A stretch of 64,000 nt of DNA from NCBI GenBank assembly GCA_964007475.1, contig OZ023274.1, positions 55,885,851 through 55,949,850 of the forward strand, in the 5' to 3' direction. A program made the position numbers and the translations under genes. Of the stretch, positions 39,338 to 49,428 are shown piece after piece. Numbering within the stretch: position 1 is the first letter of the stretch; every line of letters begins with the position of its first letter. The notes beneath the pieces are model-generated. The model saw only the letters and a program-made list of their open reading frames with translations, was not told the origin of the DNA and ran no database searches. This DNA is from Hybos culiciformis. Lineage: Eukaryota; Arthropoda; Insecta; Diptera; Hybotidae.

Positions 39338-42300
39338 TCTTAAGCATTCTAAGAATGCTTCGGATAATCTGCTGGTCCTCCTAGCTGAGGAGGACGTCGA
39401 CATAGCCTTTATTCAAGAGCCGTGGATCAATGCCTTCAGAATCAGAGGTCTTAATAGCAGCAACTACGCATTGTTTTACAAAGTTGCAAATCCAGGAGAC
39501 GGTAAGCCAAGAACCTGTTTTCTAATTAAAAAACAAATAAATGCTTTTCTCTGCTCTAATTTTAGCTGTGCAGACGTGACAGTGGTCAAATTGGAACAGA
39601 GCAATGGTAGTGAGCTTTATCTAGCATCCGTTTACATGGCACGTGAAGGGCCTATTCCACCACCAGAATTACAAAAGGTGGTTGAATCAAACGGAGACAG
39701 GTTGCTGATAGGTGGCGATGTCAATGCTCGGCATACACTATGGGGCAGCTCAGAGATAAATGAAAGAGGTGAGTCACTTTTTGATTTTATCTTAGATAAT
39801 AACCTAATAGTATGTAACAGGGGTCACACCCCTACCTTCACATTTCCCAGCTCAGACAGTTTCTCTGGCTGGTCAGATGTAATTGACATTACATGTAAAG
39901 GTAACTCAGAATCTTTTACGGTAGATAACTGGAGAGTGTCTAACAAGAGGTCTTTCTCGGACCATAGTTGGATACTCTTCAGCATCACCTTTGGAGTAGA
40001 TGCTCCGAAGCCTTATCGAAATCCGAAGAGAACGGATTGGAACAGATTCAAAACAGTATTACGTCAAAAACTACTAAACTTTAGTAAGCCTATTTCTAGT
40101 ATAGAAACAGTTGAGTGGCTGGATGAGAAAACGGAAAAGTTCACGAAAGCCTTAGAGGTGGCATTCAAGGTGTCTTGTCCGATAAAACGTAGCAAAAAAT
40201 CTCTTCCCCTGTGGTGGAACGAAGATTTGACTAGACTTAGGAAGGCCTCTAGAGATACCTATAATATCTGCTACCAGAGCGGATCATGGGAGCTCTACAA
40301 GGCAAGCCTTCGCAAATACAAGAATGCAATAAGAGCCTCCAAAAAGAAAGGTTGCAGGGAGTATTGCGAGTCTATCGAAGACACTAGCGAATCTGCAAGG
40401 CTAAGCAGAATTCTATCAAAGGAGCAATCTAGTCCATCCTTCCTCAAGACAATGGAAGGTACGTGGACAGAATCCTCCTCTGAAACTCTTAATTTATTAT
40501 TAGACACGCACTTCCCCAGGGGTGAAGAAGGCGAATTTGTGGCAGCGGACAATTATCAAATCGGTACTGATTTGATGATTGAGGCTCATACACTTATTAC
40601 AAAAGAGAAGATTGCCTGGGCAATTGATAGCTTCTCTCCATACAAATCTGCAGGCATCGATGGAATCTTTCCTAAGATGCTGCAAGAGGCCAAGGAAATA
40701 GTCATTCCTTGGCTTTTAGGAATATTCAAGGGCAGTCTTACCCTAGGCTATATACCTCATTCATGGAGAAGAGTTAAGGTTATTTTTATACCAAAAATAA
40801 GAAAGAGAGGGCATGAGGTGGCTAAAGATTATAGGCCAATCAGTCTATCGTCTTTCGTACTTAAAACTCTTGAAAAGATAATAGAGTATAATATTAGGCA
40901 AATACTGGAAAGCAATCCACTTTGCGAGTCTCAACATGCTTATTGTAAAGGCAAATCTACTGAAACGGCGCTACATGAAGTAGTCCGTAAGGTGGAAGAG
41001 GCATTACAATACAAGGAATACACATTAGCGGCGTTTCTAGACATAGAAGGGGCCTTTAATAATGTAAGTATTAAGGCAATCCAAGATTCCCTGAGTCGTG
41101 CAGATGTGGGGACGGTTAACAACTGGATTGGTAATATGCTTAGAACAAGGGAGGTTCATGCAAATCATGGCAATTGCCATGTAACCAGAACGGTGGATAG
41201 AGGCACTCCCCAAGGAGGAGTACTATCGCCCCTTCTCTGGTTACTTGTCATGAACTCAGTTCTAGAGAAACTTAAAAAAGAGGGAATAGACGCCGTTGCT
41301 TATGCGGATGATTTATCGATTCTCATTACAGGTAGGCATCTGCCTATCTTAAGTGAAATGTTGGAAAGAGCTTTGACTGTGGTGACCAGATGGGCCAAAG
41401 AATGTGGCCTTAAAGTTAACCCTAGCAAAACAGAACTTATGCTGTTCACAAAAAAAACTAAAATACCCAACTTCCCACTACCAAGGTTGGAGGGGGTAGC
41501 GCTGAGTCTAGCTTCTAAGGTAAAGTACTTAGGATTAGTACTGGACCCAAAGCTTAACTGGAGATTCAGTATAGAAGAACGAATAAAAAAGGCATGTGTT
41601 GCCTTCTATTCATGTAAGAGAATGGTAGGAAAAAGATGGGGACTGAAACCCCATATGGTCCTATGGATGTACTCTGCCATAGTACGTCCTATTCTTACTT
41701 ACGGTTCAGTAGTCTGGTGGCCGGCTGTGGACAAAGCCTATGTCCAAACTAAACTAGGCAGACTTCAACGTAGCGCATGTGTAAGCATCATGGGGGCGCT
41801 AAGATCAGCACCCACGGATGCTTTAAATACGCTCCTATACCTTTTACCACTTGACCTGTATGTCAAAAATTTAGCTGCTTGTAGCGCGGTCAGACTCCAG
41901 GAAGGTGGAGTCTGGCGAACAAAACCATACGGGCACAGCAAAATTCTTAGTGACACAGCTAAGTATGTAAACTGCACCCTAACGGACTATTCCATCCCTA
42001 CTGTGGAACTGGAAAAGAGTTTTCAGGTTGAGATTCCCACAAGAAGGGAATGGAACAATATAAATATTCTAGAGAATATAGATCTGGCTATTTTCACAGA
42101 CGGTTCAAAGATGGACTGTGGTGTGGGTGCTGGAGTGTTCTCTGAGCAAATCAATATAGCTAACAGTTACAGACTTCCAGATAGATCCAGTATTTTTCAG
42201 GCAGAAATACTGGCTATATGGAAAGCATGTTGCTTATTAGGGGAGATAGGACCTGATGTAAGCAAGATAGCAATAGCTTCAGATAGTCAAGCAGCCATTA

Positions 42301-42920
42301 TGGCTCTTAACTCACCCGTTGTATCGTCCAAACTGGTAAAGAAGTGCTTGGAGCAGCTCTCTTGCCTAGCGGAACGATATGACGTTTTTCTCTACTGGGT
42401 TCCAGGCCATAGAGATATCCAGGGGAATGAGCGGGCAGATGAGCTAGCCAAGGCAGGCTCAAACTTGGCAGCCTGCTTCGCAGAGCAGGTACATCTGCCC
42501 TTAAACATAATCAAAAGAGATATATACCAGAAGTATTTATCCCAAGCAAACAATAGATGGAGGGCTTTATCTACGTGTAGCACGGCAAAGAAAACCTGGC
42601 CGAATTATGACAAAAAAAGAACCGTGGAAATTCTTAAAATGTCCCGTAGGGATATTGCTAGAATCACGGCGGTTTTTACGGGTCACTGGGCAGTTGGCGA
42701 GCAAGCCGCAAGACTAGGGATCCCATTTAACCAAAAATGCCGCAGTTGCGGAGATGAGGATGAAAAGGAAACTATCATCCACTTTATCTGCAAATGCCCG
42801 GCTCTAGCAAGAATTAGGAAAAGCACATTAGGTGACTATTTCGTCGAAGATCTAAATGTGCTGGCTACAACCAAACTCAGGGAGGTGATGAAATTTCTTA
42901 ACTTCACGGGGTGGGTTTAA
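39282..42920 (+). CDS. Non-LTR ORF2: AP-type endonuclease, reverse transcriptase, RNase H, CCHC
   Basis: It is a 1212-residue frame. The ATG at 39318 (MKAVQINLKHSKNASD) is the likelier start than 39282. The endonuclease (about 13-235) has FIQEPW, LLIGGDVNARHTLWGS and SDHSWI, as in R1-like enzymes. The RT (about 450-740) has SAGIDGIFP, YRPISLSS, FLDIEGAFNNV, TPQGGVLSP and YADD at 674-677. RNase H (about 935-1060) has FTDGSK (D940), E975, ASDSQAA (D1001), and VPGHRDIQGNERADELA. A CxxC-x11-H-x3-C finger lies at 1153-1172 (CRSCGDEDEKETIIHFICKC). ORF2 overlaps ORF1 by 56 bp, so it is translated by frameshift or reinitiation. The frame is intact. Confidence 0.93.
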   Translation: MTLPTGMKQRLAMKAVQINLKHSKNASDNLLVLLAEEDVDIAFIQEPWINAFRIRGLNSSNYALFYKVANPGDGKPRTCFLIKKQINAFLCSNFSCADVTVVKLEQSNGSELYLASVYMAREGPIPPPELQKVVESNGDRLLIGGDVNARHTLWGSSEINERGESLFDFILDNNLIVCNRGHTPTFTFPSSDSFSGWSDVIDITCKGNSESFTVDNWRVSNKRSFSDHSWILFSITFGVDAPKPYRNPKRTDWNRFKTVLRQKLLNFSKPISSIETVEWLDEKTEKFTKALEVAFKVSCPIKRSKKSLPLWWNEDLTRLRKASRDTYNICYQSGSWELYKASLRKYKNAIRASKKKGCREYCESIEDTSESARLSRILSKEQSSPSFLKTMEGTWTESSSETLNLLLDTHFPRGEEGEFVAADNYQIGTDLMIEAHTLITKEKIAWAIDSFSPYKSAGIDGIFPKMLQEAKEIVIPWLLGIFKGSLTLGYIPHSWRRVKVIFIPKIRKRGHEVAKDYRPISLSSFVLKTLEKIIEYNIRQILESNPLCESQHAYCKGKSTETALHEVVRKVEEALQYKEYTLAAFLDIEGAFNNVSIKAIQDSLSRADVGTVNNWIGNMLRTREVHANHGNCHVTRTVDRGTPQGGVLSPLLWLLVMNSVLEKLKKEGIDAVAYADDLSILITGRHLPILSEMLERALTVVTRWAKECGLKVNPSKTELMLFTKKTKIPNFPLPRLEGVALSLASKVKYLGLVLDPKLNWRFSIEERIKKACVAFYSCKRMVGKRWGLKPHMVLWMYSAIVRPILTYGSVVWWPAVDKAYVQTKLGRLQRSACVSIMGALRSAPTDALNTLLYLLPLDLYVKNLAACSAVRLQEGGVWRTKPYGHSKILSDTAKYVNCTLTDYSIPTVELEKSFQVEIPTRREWNNINILENIDLAIFTDGSKMDCGVGAGVFSEQINIANSYRLPDRSSIFQAEILAIWKACCLLGEIGPDVSKIAIASDSQAAIMALNSPVVSSKLVKKCLEQLSCLAERYDVFLYWVPGHRDIQGNERADELAKAGSNLAACFAEQVHLPLNIIKRDIYQKYLSQANNRWRALSTCSTAKKTWPNYDKKRTVEILKMSRRDIARITAVFTGHWAVGEQAARLGIPFNQKCRSCGDEDEKETIIHFICKCPALARIRKSTLGDYFVEDLNVLATTKLREVMKFLNFTGWV

Positions 42921-43020
42921 TGGTCTGTGCTAGGTACCAGACTGGATTACGAGAATGAGTGGTGTCAAAACGGTGCGCAAGCGCTAATTGGGATCAACTC
43001 TAGTTTGAGTAGTTCCGCCA

Positions 43021-43040
43021 CTTTAACCAACCAACCAACC
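43021..43040 (+). repeat. CCAA-repeat 3' tail of the non-LTR element
   Basis: The 3' end reads TTTAACCAACCAACCAACC directly before the target duplication. A tetranucleotide tail replaces poly(A). Confidence 0.85.
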
Positions 43041-43049
43041 AAACTATTT

Positions 43050-44102
43050 TAAAAACTAATTACATTTATAAATCAAACCTCTGAAAATATAAACTTTAGC
43101 GATTTAATATATTTATTTGGTCAAAGACGAATCTGTAAATATAATTTGCAACATTTTTAATCTGGCTTCATATTATGGTTCAATTAATTCGACATGTTAT
43201 AATTCCACTATAAATATTAATGGGTCAAACACCTGTTAATAGCAGGTACAAATACCTCGTATTAACATTTTGAAAAATTATTTAATGTGTCAGTCTTAAT
43301 TTTGCAATTCCATCTGGAGAATTAAATTTTAACAAATTCTATTTAAATAATATTATTTTCAATGTAATTTTTTTTATAGATATGTAAACAGTGATCTGAA
43401 ATAAAGAAATTTAAAATAAAAAATTATTAGGTAAATTTTCTTTTTTTCTTTATGCAAGTGGCAAAAAAAAATCACTGAAAAAAAAAATATCAATAAATGA
43501 ATCGTGGGTATATTTCCAGCAGGATTTGGAATTTCAAATTAAATCGTTTTCGTAGCTAAAAATATTCGGTGGCTACATATTGTTCTTGTAATTTTTGTTA
43601 AATTTTCTTAACATTAATAAAATATTAATTTATTTAATGTTTATAAAACTAACAAAAAAACATGGAATATATTTTTTATCGTTATTTAAACTGTTTGTGT
43701 GGAATTTTTATCTCATTTTTGTTTCAACGTTACCCACAGCAAATATGAGGCAATTGTCTGATGTTTGTAACCTGATATTAACTTCATATTCATTGGGTAA
43801 ATATTTGTTGGGTTTTGCGTCGCTGTGTGTGGTGAAAATTTAACAGAATGCTTATGGTTTGGTTAAACTCGACGTGACGCACGCGACGGACGCGATGCAA
43901 ATCTCGCAAGAAATATTAAATATATTAATATGTATGGACGCGCACAGTAGGACGTTAACGTTACTAACGCGATGTTAACGACGCTAAAGTAAAATGTATT
44001 TCATGATCAAATCATTCTTTTTATTGCCCTGAAGAAATGAAAGAAATGTAACAAAAAACCTCGGGAAATTGGAAATAACCATTTTTATTTTATAAATTAT
44101 TA
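43050..44102. other. Interval with no recognisable feature
   Basis: It is AT-rich except 43870-43990, where CpG-containing words (ACGCGACGGACGCGATGC, GACGTTAACGTTACTAACG) cluster. I see no gene or element end. Confidence 0.4.
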
Positions 44103-44302
44103 NNNNNNNNNNNNNNNNNNNNNNNNNNNNNNNNNNNNNNNNNNNNNNNNNNNNNNNNNNNNNNNNNNNNNNNNNNNNNNNNNNNNNNNNNNNNNNNNNN
44201 NNNNNNNNNNNNNNNNNNNNNNNNNNNNNNNNNNNNNNNNNNNNNNNNNNNNNNNNNNNNNNNNNNNNNNNNNNNNNNNNNNNNNNNNNNNNNNNNNNNN
44301 NN
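44103..44302. other. Assembly gap, 200 N
   Basis: Exactly 200 undetermined bases, probably a fixed-size placeholder. The sequences on either side cannot be assumed to be adjacent. Confidence 0.99.
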
Positions 44303-45144
44303 TTAACAGGTGAATTATTCCAATTTGCCGACGATACTTCTCTTTTTTACCCTGCGACTAACTCGATTGATCTAAAATATACTATTGAGGCTGATCTTGC
44401 TATACTGTTACGTTTTTTTACAATTAATAAATTAGATTTAAATGTGTCGAAAACAGTTTGTTTTCGTAATATTTCGAACACTCAATAAAAAAATCACTCC
44501 AATTTCTCTCTCTATCAATGGTGAAACTGTTGTTGAATCAGCTAGTGTTAAATATACTTAGGTATTTACCTTAATAATCATCTCAAATGGAATAATCATA
44601 CACATAAGGAAAAAATTATTACCTGGTCTAGGGATATTATAAATTCTGCAATCATCTCAACACTTATACTAAACAACTTTTATACTATACATTTATTCAC
44701 AGTCACATTTCTAGCTTGACCCTTATTTGGGCAAGCGCTGGTAACAGCATAGCTCAGCCCATCCAACATATTCAGAATAAAGCTCTTAAATTAGTCTTCA
44801 ACTTGAACACACTTATGCCCACCACTGATTTATATAAATTTGTAAAAATTCTTCCTATCAAGAGTATTCACTTACTTCAAATTTTAGTATTTATGTACAA
44901 AAACCTAAATTCTATTGGATATCATACCTTAATATTTCAAAACCAATCTAACAATTTTGGTACTCGCTCTAGTAACCAATTATTATTGGTGAGACGAATT
45001 ACACTTGAAGTATCAAGGCAAAAAATATCTTATTTTGGTACCAGCCTATATAATACTCTTCCTCAACAATTAAAACTTTCTAATTCAATTTCTCAGTTCA
45101 AATCTGGAGTTGCACAGTGGATCGTCGACAACTACCCACCCTAA
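44303..45144 (+). pseudogene. CR1/Jockey-like RT C-terminal remnant
   Basis: Directly after the gap a frame reads GELFQFADDTSLFYP, the RT catalytic ADD motif, and continues about 45 codons before stops. From 44716 an open frame of 142 codons reads WASAGNSIAQPIQHIQNKAL, FVKILPIKSIHLLQILVFMY and TRSSNQLLL up to TAA 45142-45144. These are the thumb and C-terminal segments found after the RT palm in CR1/Jockey-type elements. The 5' part is lost in the gap or missing. A 3' untranslated region follows to about 45680, ending in a poly(A) run. Confidence 0.7.
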
Positions 45145-45680
45145 ACGGTATAACCAATATAAATGAGTATAAGCTGATTCTATTAATTTTAATTTTTAAA
45201 ATTCTATATTTTATATGCTTATATTGAGAATGTAACACTTATGAACAAATGCTAAACTATCATAATTCTTTTTAGAGTTCCCAGAACATACTTGATGCAA
45301 TACCTATTTTTGCATATTAATTTAGATACACTAAAGTAAAAAGCCATAATTTAAACTAAACATTAGAATATTTTAAGTCTAATATTTATTAATAAATAAT
45401 GAAATTGAATTAATGAATTAAATTCCTATTAATATAATTTAACATAATATAATTTGATTTTTTTTTTTTTTTAATTAATTACTTTTGTAATGATCTTTTT
45501 TTATATAACTAAAATGTTGCCAGTATTAGTCCCAATAAGGCACTTGCATGGGACACATATAAAAACAAAATTTGAACTATTTCTTTTCTGTATTAGTAAC
45601 TAGTTTTAATATAATGAATTGTTTACTTTTATAAGATCAATGTTAAATAAATGAACTAAATAAAAAAAAAAAAAAAAATA
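45145..45680 (+). other. 3' untranslated region and poly(A) of the CR1/Jockey-like remnant
   Basis: Non-coding, ending ATGAACTAAATA followed by 16-17 A residues at about 45662-45679. This is a plausible retrotransposon 3' end. Confidence 0.5.
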
Positions 45681-46299
45681 CCGAAATACCGGTATCAGAG
45701 AAATGCATGAGTACACTTGTATTACAAATCACTCGTGAATACACTTGATTTATTCAATATGTGAATAGTTCAACTCAAAATAGAAACAAGTGTGAATATA
45801 TGATTCATAATATTTTTTCAATACATTAGAATTGTATTGAGTTTTTTGTATCAAGTCAAATTTCTATTCGCAAGTATAGTGAATAGTGAAATATGTATTG
45901 CGTATATTGAATGCATTGGGTAATCTTCTAAGGAAATTTAATTTCCTAAAAAAAAATTAAATATTTCGTAAAAATTTCCTAAAAATTTCCTAAAAAAATT
46001 GTTAAAAATGTACCTATACTTAATTAGATGATATTTTTTTCATTCATACGTATTGTTTTTATATTAGGCACTTGCTGCATTCATAGCAGGAGTTTGTATT
46101 TGATCGTCAAAGAGTGCGGACAAGTACGGAATTTATTGCTAAAAAAAATTTAATTACTTTCTATACAAGAGATAAAATTACAAACTAGCTTTCATATATG
46201 CAAATATATATTGGGGTATATAGTGTATACCTTTTATATATTAGAACTTTTGTTTATTTCATTTAAATTTTTTTTTTTTTTTTTCTCGTTTTGTTTAAC
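45681..46299. other. Interval with no recognisable gene
   Basis: AT-rich, with loosely repeated words of ATTGAATGCATT/CAAGTGTGAATA type. No frame or element end is supported. Confidence 0.4.
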
Positions 46300-46374
46300 A
46301 AAAGAAATAATAATAAAAAAAAAAAATAAATAATTTCAATTAATTAATTCATTGTTTGAAGATTTGGGGCTTCA

Positions 46375-47205
46375 ATGCCCAAATTAAAAACTACAAAAGA
46401 TGCTATCAAAAAATCATCCGACGGGATGACAAAAAAAAAATTTAGCTTAAACTTAAAAAATAACCAAAATATTGAATTAACAGCAGAGTCACTAATTGAA
46501 CAAACAAAAAACTTTAACGAAATCATGGCAGAAGGAAAAAACCTTGAGCTACCTAATGAGCTAGACAAAATAAAAAATGAAAACAAGTCTTTAAAAGCTC
46601 AGATAAAAAATTTATTAAAAAAACTAGATTACCTACAATCAATGGAGTTCCCCATCCCAACGCAGATTTTATCTCAACCACAATCATTGGAAATGATCAG
46701 CAATACTACTACTTTCCATGAGAGACCACCAACATTAGATATGGATCATGAAAGTATTCACAGCCAAGAAAACTTAGATGAACAAAGTGAGTATAATAAT
46801 GATTTCATTGAAGTGCTTTCACAAAAAAACAAAAAAAGGAAGATGGAAAAAATTAAACAAATGAACGAAAAACTAATAAAATCTAATGGCAAAAACGGAG
46901 TAGACAACAGTCAAAATGATAATAATAGTAATTGCAATAAGAACCAATACGATAACAGAATAAATACTCCAAAATTAGCAAAAATACCACCAATTAGAGT
47001 CTTCACAGAAGACATAGAGGTTATAAAAAAAATGATCAAAAACAATCTACAGATTCAAGAATTTTTGATTAAAAAACTGACCCAAAAAAATTTTATTATA
47101 TATGCTAAAACTAAAGATGAATATTTAAAAATAAAACAAGCATTCACAGAAACCAACACAAATTATTACACTTATACTCCGAAAGATGAAAAAAAATATG
47201 TGTGA
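46375..47205 (+). pseudogene. Jockey ORF1, N-terminal part
   Basis: The 276-codon frame from ATG 46375 has a Lys-rich start, a Leu/Lys coiled-coil-like segment (IKNENKSLKAQIKNLLKKLD), an Asn-rich linker and the start of a PRE_C2HC domain (PPIRVFTEDIEVIKKMIKNN, FIIYAKTKDEYLKIKQAF). The domain is cut at TPKDEKKYV by the insertion. Its remainder is at 48690-49428. ORF1 protein binds element RNA and packages it. Confidence 0.75.
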
Positions 47206-47228
47206 GCCTCATCCTCATAAGCTCACGA

Positions 47229-48678
47229 AAGAAGTTTAACTTCTTTATTTACTTGCAAATATTTATTTGGCTACGGACTCTGACTGATTTACTTTTGTAA
47301 GTGGAAGAGGGGGCTAAATTTTTTCTTACGAAATTTGTGTGTAATCATTTATTCTTTTTTACGTACCAAATTTGAATGAAATCGGACGATTTTAGAAGTC
47401 GCTGGGTAGGATCAATCAATATTTTGTTACAAAATTTATGTGTTTAATCGTTTCCTCTTTTTATTTACCAAATTTGAATAAAATCACACGAACTTTAGAA
47501 GTCCGCCCTAGGGAATGCAAAACCGGTTTTTTGGATCCCGGAAATCAGGAAATGCGCCTGTTTTCGAATTTCAAAAAATTCGGAATTCAAAATGCTAAAT
47601 TCCGAATTTTTCGAATTTGGTGGAACTTTTACTGGCGGGAATTGACCAATTGTTTATTTTTTTTTTATTATTTAGGCATAAAGCATTAAAATTCACAAAA
47701 ATTGAAATCTAAGTAGCTATCGCAAGTCTGCAAATACGTAAAACTTTTTTTCACATTAATCAACATTAACAAAATAAGTTGGAGTTCAGTGATTTATTTG
47801 GAATTCGAAGTGAAATTAAATTTTGCGATCAAGGGGGCCCCCCGAGGAACACTTTTGGGAAATCTCTAAGATAACTTATTAACAATGCTGCAGGAACATT
47901 TTCAATAAAAATTCGATTAAAACTCAATGTTAAAACATTGGATACTTTGTGTTTCAAATTTTTATTTTTCCATTCAGTTTATTCACTTTCGGTTTATTGA
48001 AAAGTATAAAATTTTATTTTAATAAAAAATATTTCATAATCTAATTTGTTATAATGTTTTGAACTAAATAAACTAATATTTATGTTAAAGAATAATTTAA
48101 TTTAATTTTTTAATATATTTTAATTTTTATATGAAATTCCGGAATAAACCGAAATCCGGATTTCATTTCAAGACAATTCCAAAAATCCGGAATTAAATTT
48201 TTATTAAAAAAATGCATTCCCTAGTCCGCCCCCCGTGGTGGTCGCTGGGTAGGATCAATCAATTTTTTGTTACGAAATTTACGTGTTTAATCGTTTCTTC
48301 TTTTTATTTACCAAATTTGAATGAAATTCTTTGTTACGAAATTTGTGTGTAATCATTTCCTCTTTTTACGTACCAAATTTGAATGAAATCGGAAATAAAT
48401 TTTTTGTTACGAAATTTGGGTGTAATCAGTTCCTCTCTTTACATACCAAATTTTAATGAAATCGGACGAACTTTTGAAGTGGGCCCTCAGGGGAGACGTC
48501 TTATATTTACCTGCTTTTATATTTGTTTTTACTTTTTAACATACTACATTCTGTGGTTATTACCCCTCTTTTGCAGCGTTGTGGCTTTTATTTATCGTGA
48601 CGCAGCTATATTCTGTCTTCTTTTTTCCCCTATTTTGATCAAAAATTTTTAACAATACCTCGCTAAAGAAGTTAAACT
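47229..48678. mobile_element. Palindrome-ended element with internal tandem repeats, inside Jockey ORF1
   Basis: Left end GAAGTTTAACTTCTTTA (47231 on) and right end TAAAGAAGTTAAACTTC (48662-48678) are inverted copies. The end itself is a palindrome (GAAGTTTAACTTC). Inside are five imperfect ~80-bp copies of GTTACGAAATTTGTGTGTAA followed by ACCAAATTTGAATGAAATCG (starting near 47330, 47426, 48268, 48332, 48405). The end is closely related to GAAGTTTATACTTCTTTAGC at 15573 and 54070. The sequence interrupts the PRE_C2HC domain of ORF1. A clean target duplication was not found. Confidence 0.6.
47509..48223. mobile_element. hAT-type MITE, 715 bp, with 8-bp duplication
   Basis: Inverted ends TAGGGAATGCA (47509) and TGCATTCCCTA (48213-48223) are flanked by a perfect 8-bp duplication GTCCGCCC (47501-47508 and 48224-48231). 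CCGGAAATC/GAAATCCGG motifs recur subterminally. End type and 8-bp target are diagnostic of hAT. No transposase is present. It is nested in the palindrome-ended element, within Jockey ORF1. Confidence 0.88.
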
Positions 48679-48689
48679 TCAAAAAATTA

Positions 48690-49428
48690 GCTTAGTTCTT
48701 AAAGGTCTTATCCAGATACAGATGTAAATACTATTACAGAACTGATTAATTCAACTAATAATAATAAATACCAGGCAGAAAAAGTTTTTCAACTGCACAC
48801 AAAAAAATCTACTGAAAATAACAAAAAACTACCTATTTTTATTGTACAATTCACGAACAATAGTGAAACTGCGGAAATTCTAAAAATAAAAGCACTAGAT
48901 TATCAAATAATAAAATGGGAGAAATTACGAAAAGTTGATCTAGCCCAATGTAAGAGATGTCAACGTTATCAACATACGGCATCTAATTGTACTATGGAGT
49001 TCAGATGTGTCAAATGTGGAACAAGCCACGGACCAGGAAAGTGTGAAATATCAGCTAATAGCCCTCCGGAAAAATTATTTTGTGTATTATGTAAATCATA
49101 CGGTCACCCAGCTTCCTTTAAAAGATGCCCGGTATACAAACAAAAAATAGACCTCATGCTCGAAAAAAAAAAAAAAAATATTAAATTAAATATGATTGAA
49201 AATTATGTAAATAAGAATATCTCATATGCAAATTCATTAAAAAATAATTTAAATTTAAAAGACAACTCAGGTAATGCAAATAATAATAACATAAGCTCCC
49301 TATTTTTAGAAATTAAGAATTCACTAACTTACTTAACGTCTAAAATCAACAGCATAGAAAATTCAATAACTGAACAAGAATCCAAAATTAAGTTCTTGTT
49401 CGAATCTCTAGATTTAATGCAAGAATGA
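48690..49428 (+). pseudogene. Jockey ORF1, C-terminal part with zinc knuckles
   Basis: The segment starts ISLVLKGL and, after one frameshift near 48710, reads YPDTDVNTITELINSTNNNK, the second half of PRE_C2HC, and FIVQFTNNSETAEILKIKAL. CCHC-type knuckles follow: CKRCQRYQHTASNC, CVKCGTSHGPGKC and CVLCKSYGHPASFKRC. The end is Asn/Lys-rich with a short coiled coil. The frame from 48994 is open to TGA 49426-49428, which overlaps the ORF2 ATG. Confidence 0.75.

Larger units (their letters stand above)
37688..43040 (+). mobile_element. Full-length non-LTR retrotransposon (DUF4780 ORF1, R1-like endonuclease, RNase H)
   Basis: A 9-bp target duplication aaactattt (37679-37687 and 43041-43049) fixes both ends. 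The 5' end carries a direct duplication of AACTATAACCTGG. The 3' end is a CCAA-repeat tail instead of poly(A). ORF1 and ORF2 overlap. The base composition is clearly more GC-rich than the surrounding DNA. The domain set is closest to the Loa/R1-like side of the non-LTR tree; the clade call is an inference. Length is 5353 bp. Confidence 0.9.

Noticed and set aside
43595..43843. Hydrophobic plus-strand frame of 82 codons
   Set aside because: AT-rich DNA gives such frames by chance; no homology pattern or splice signals seen.
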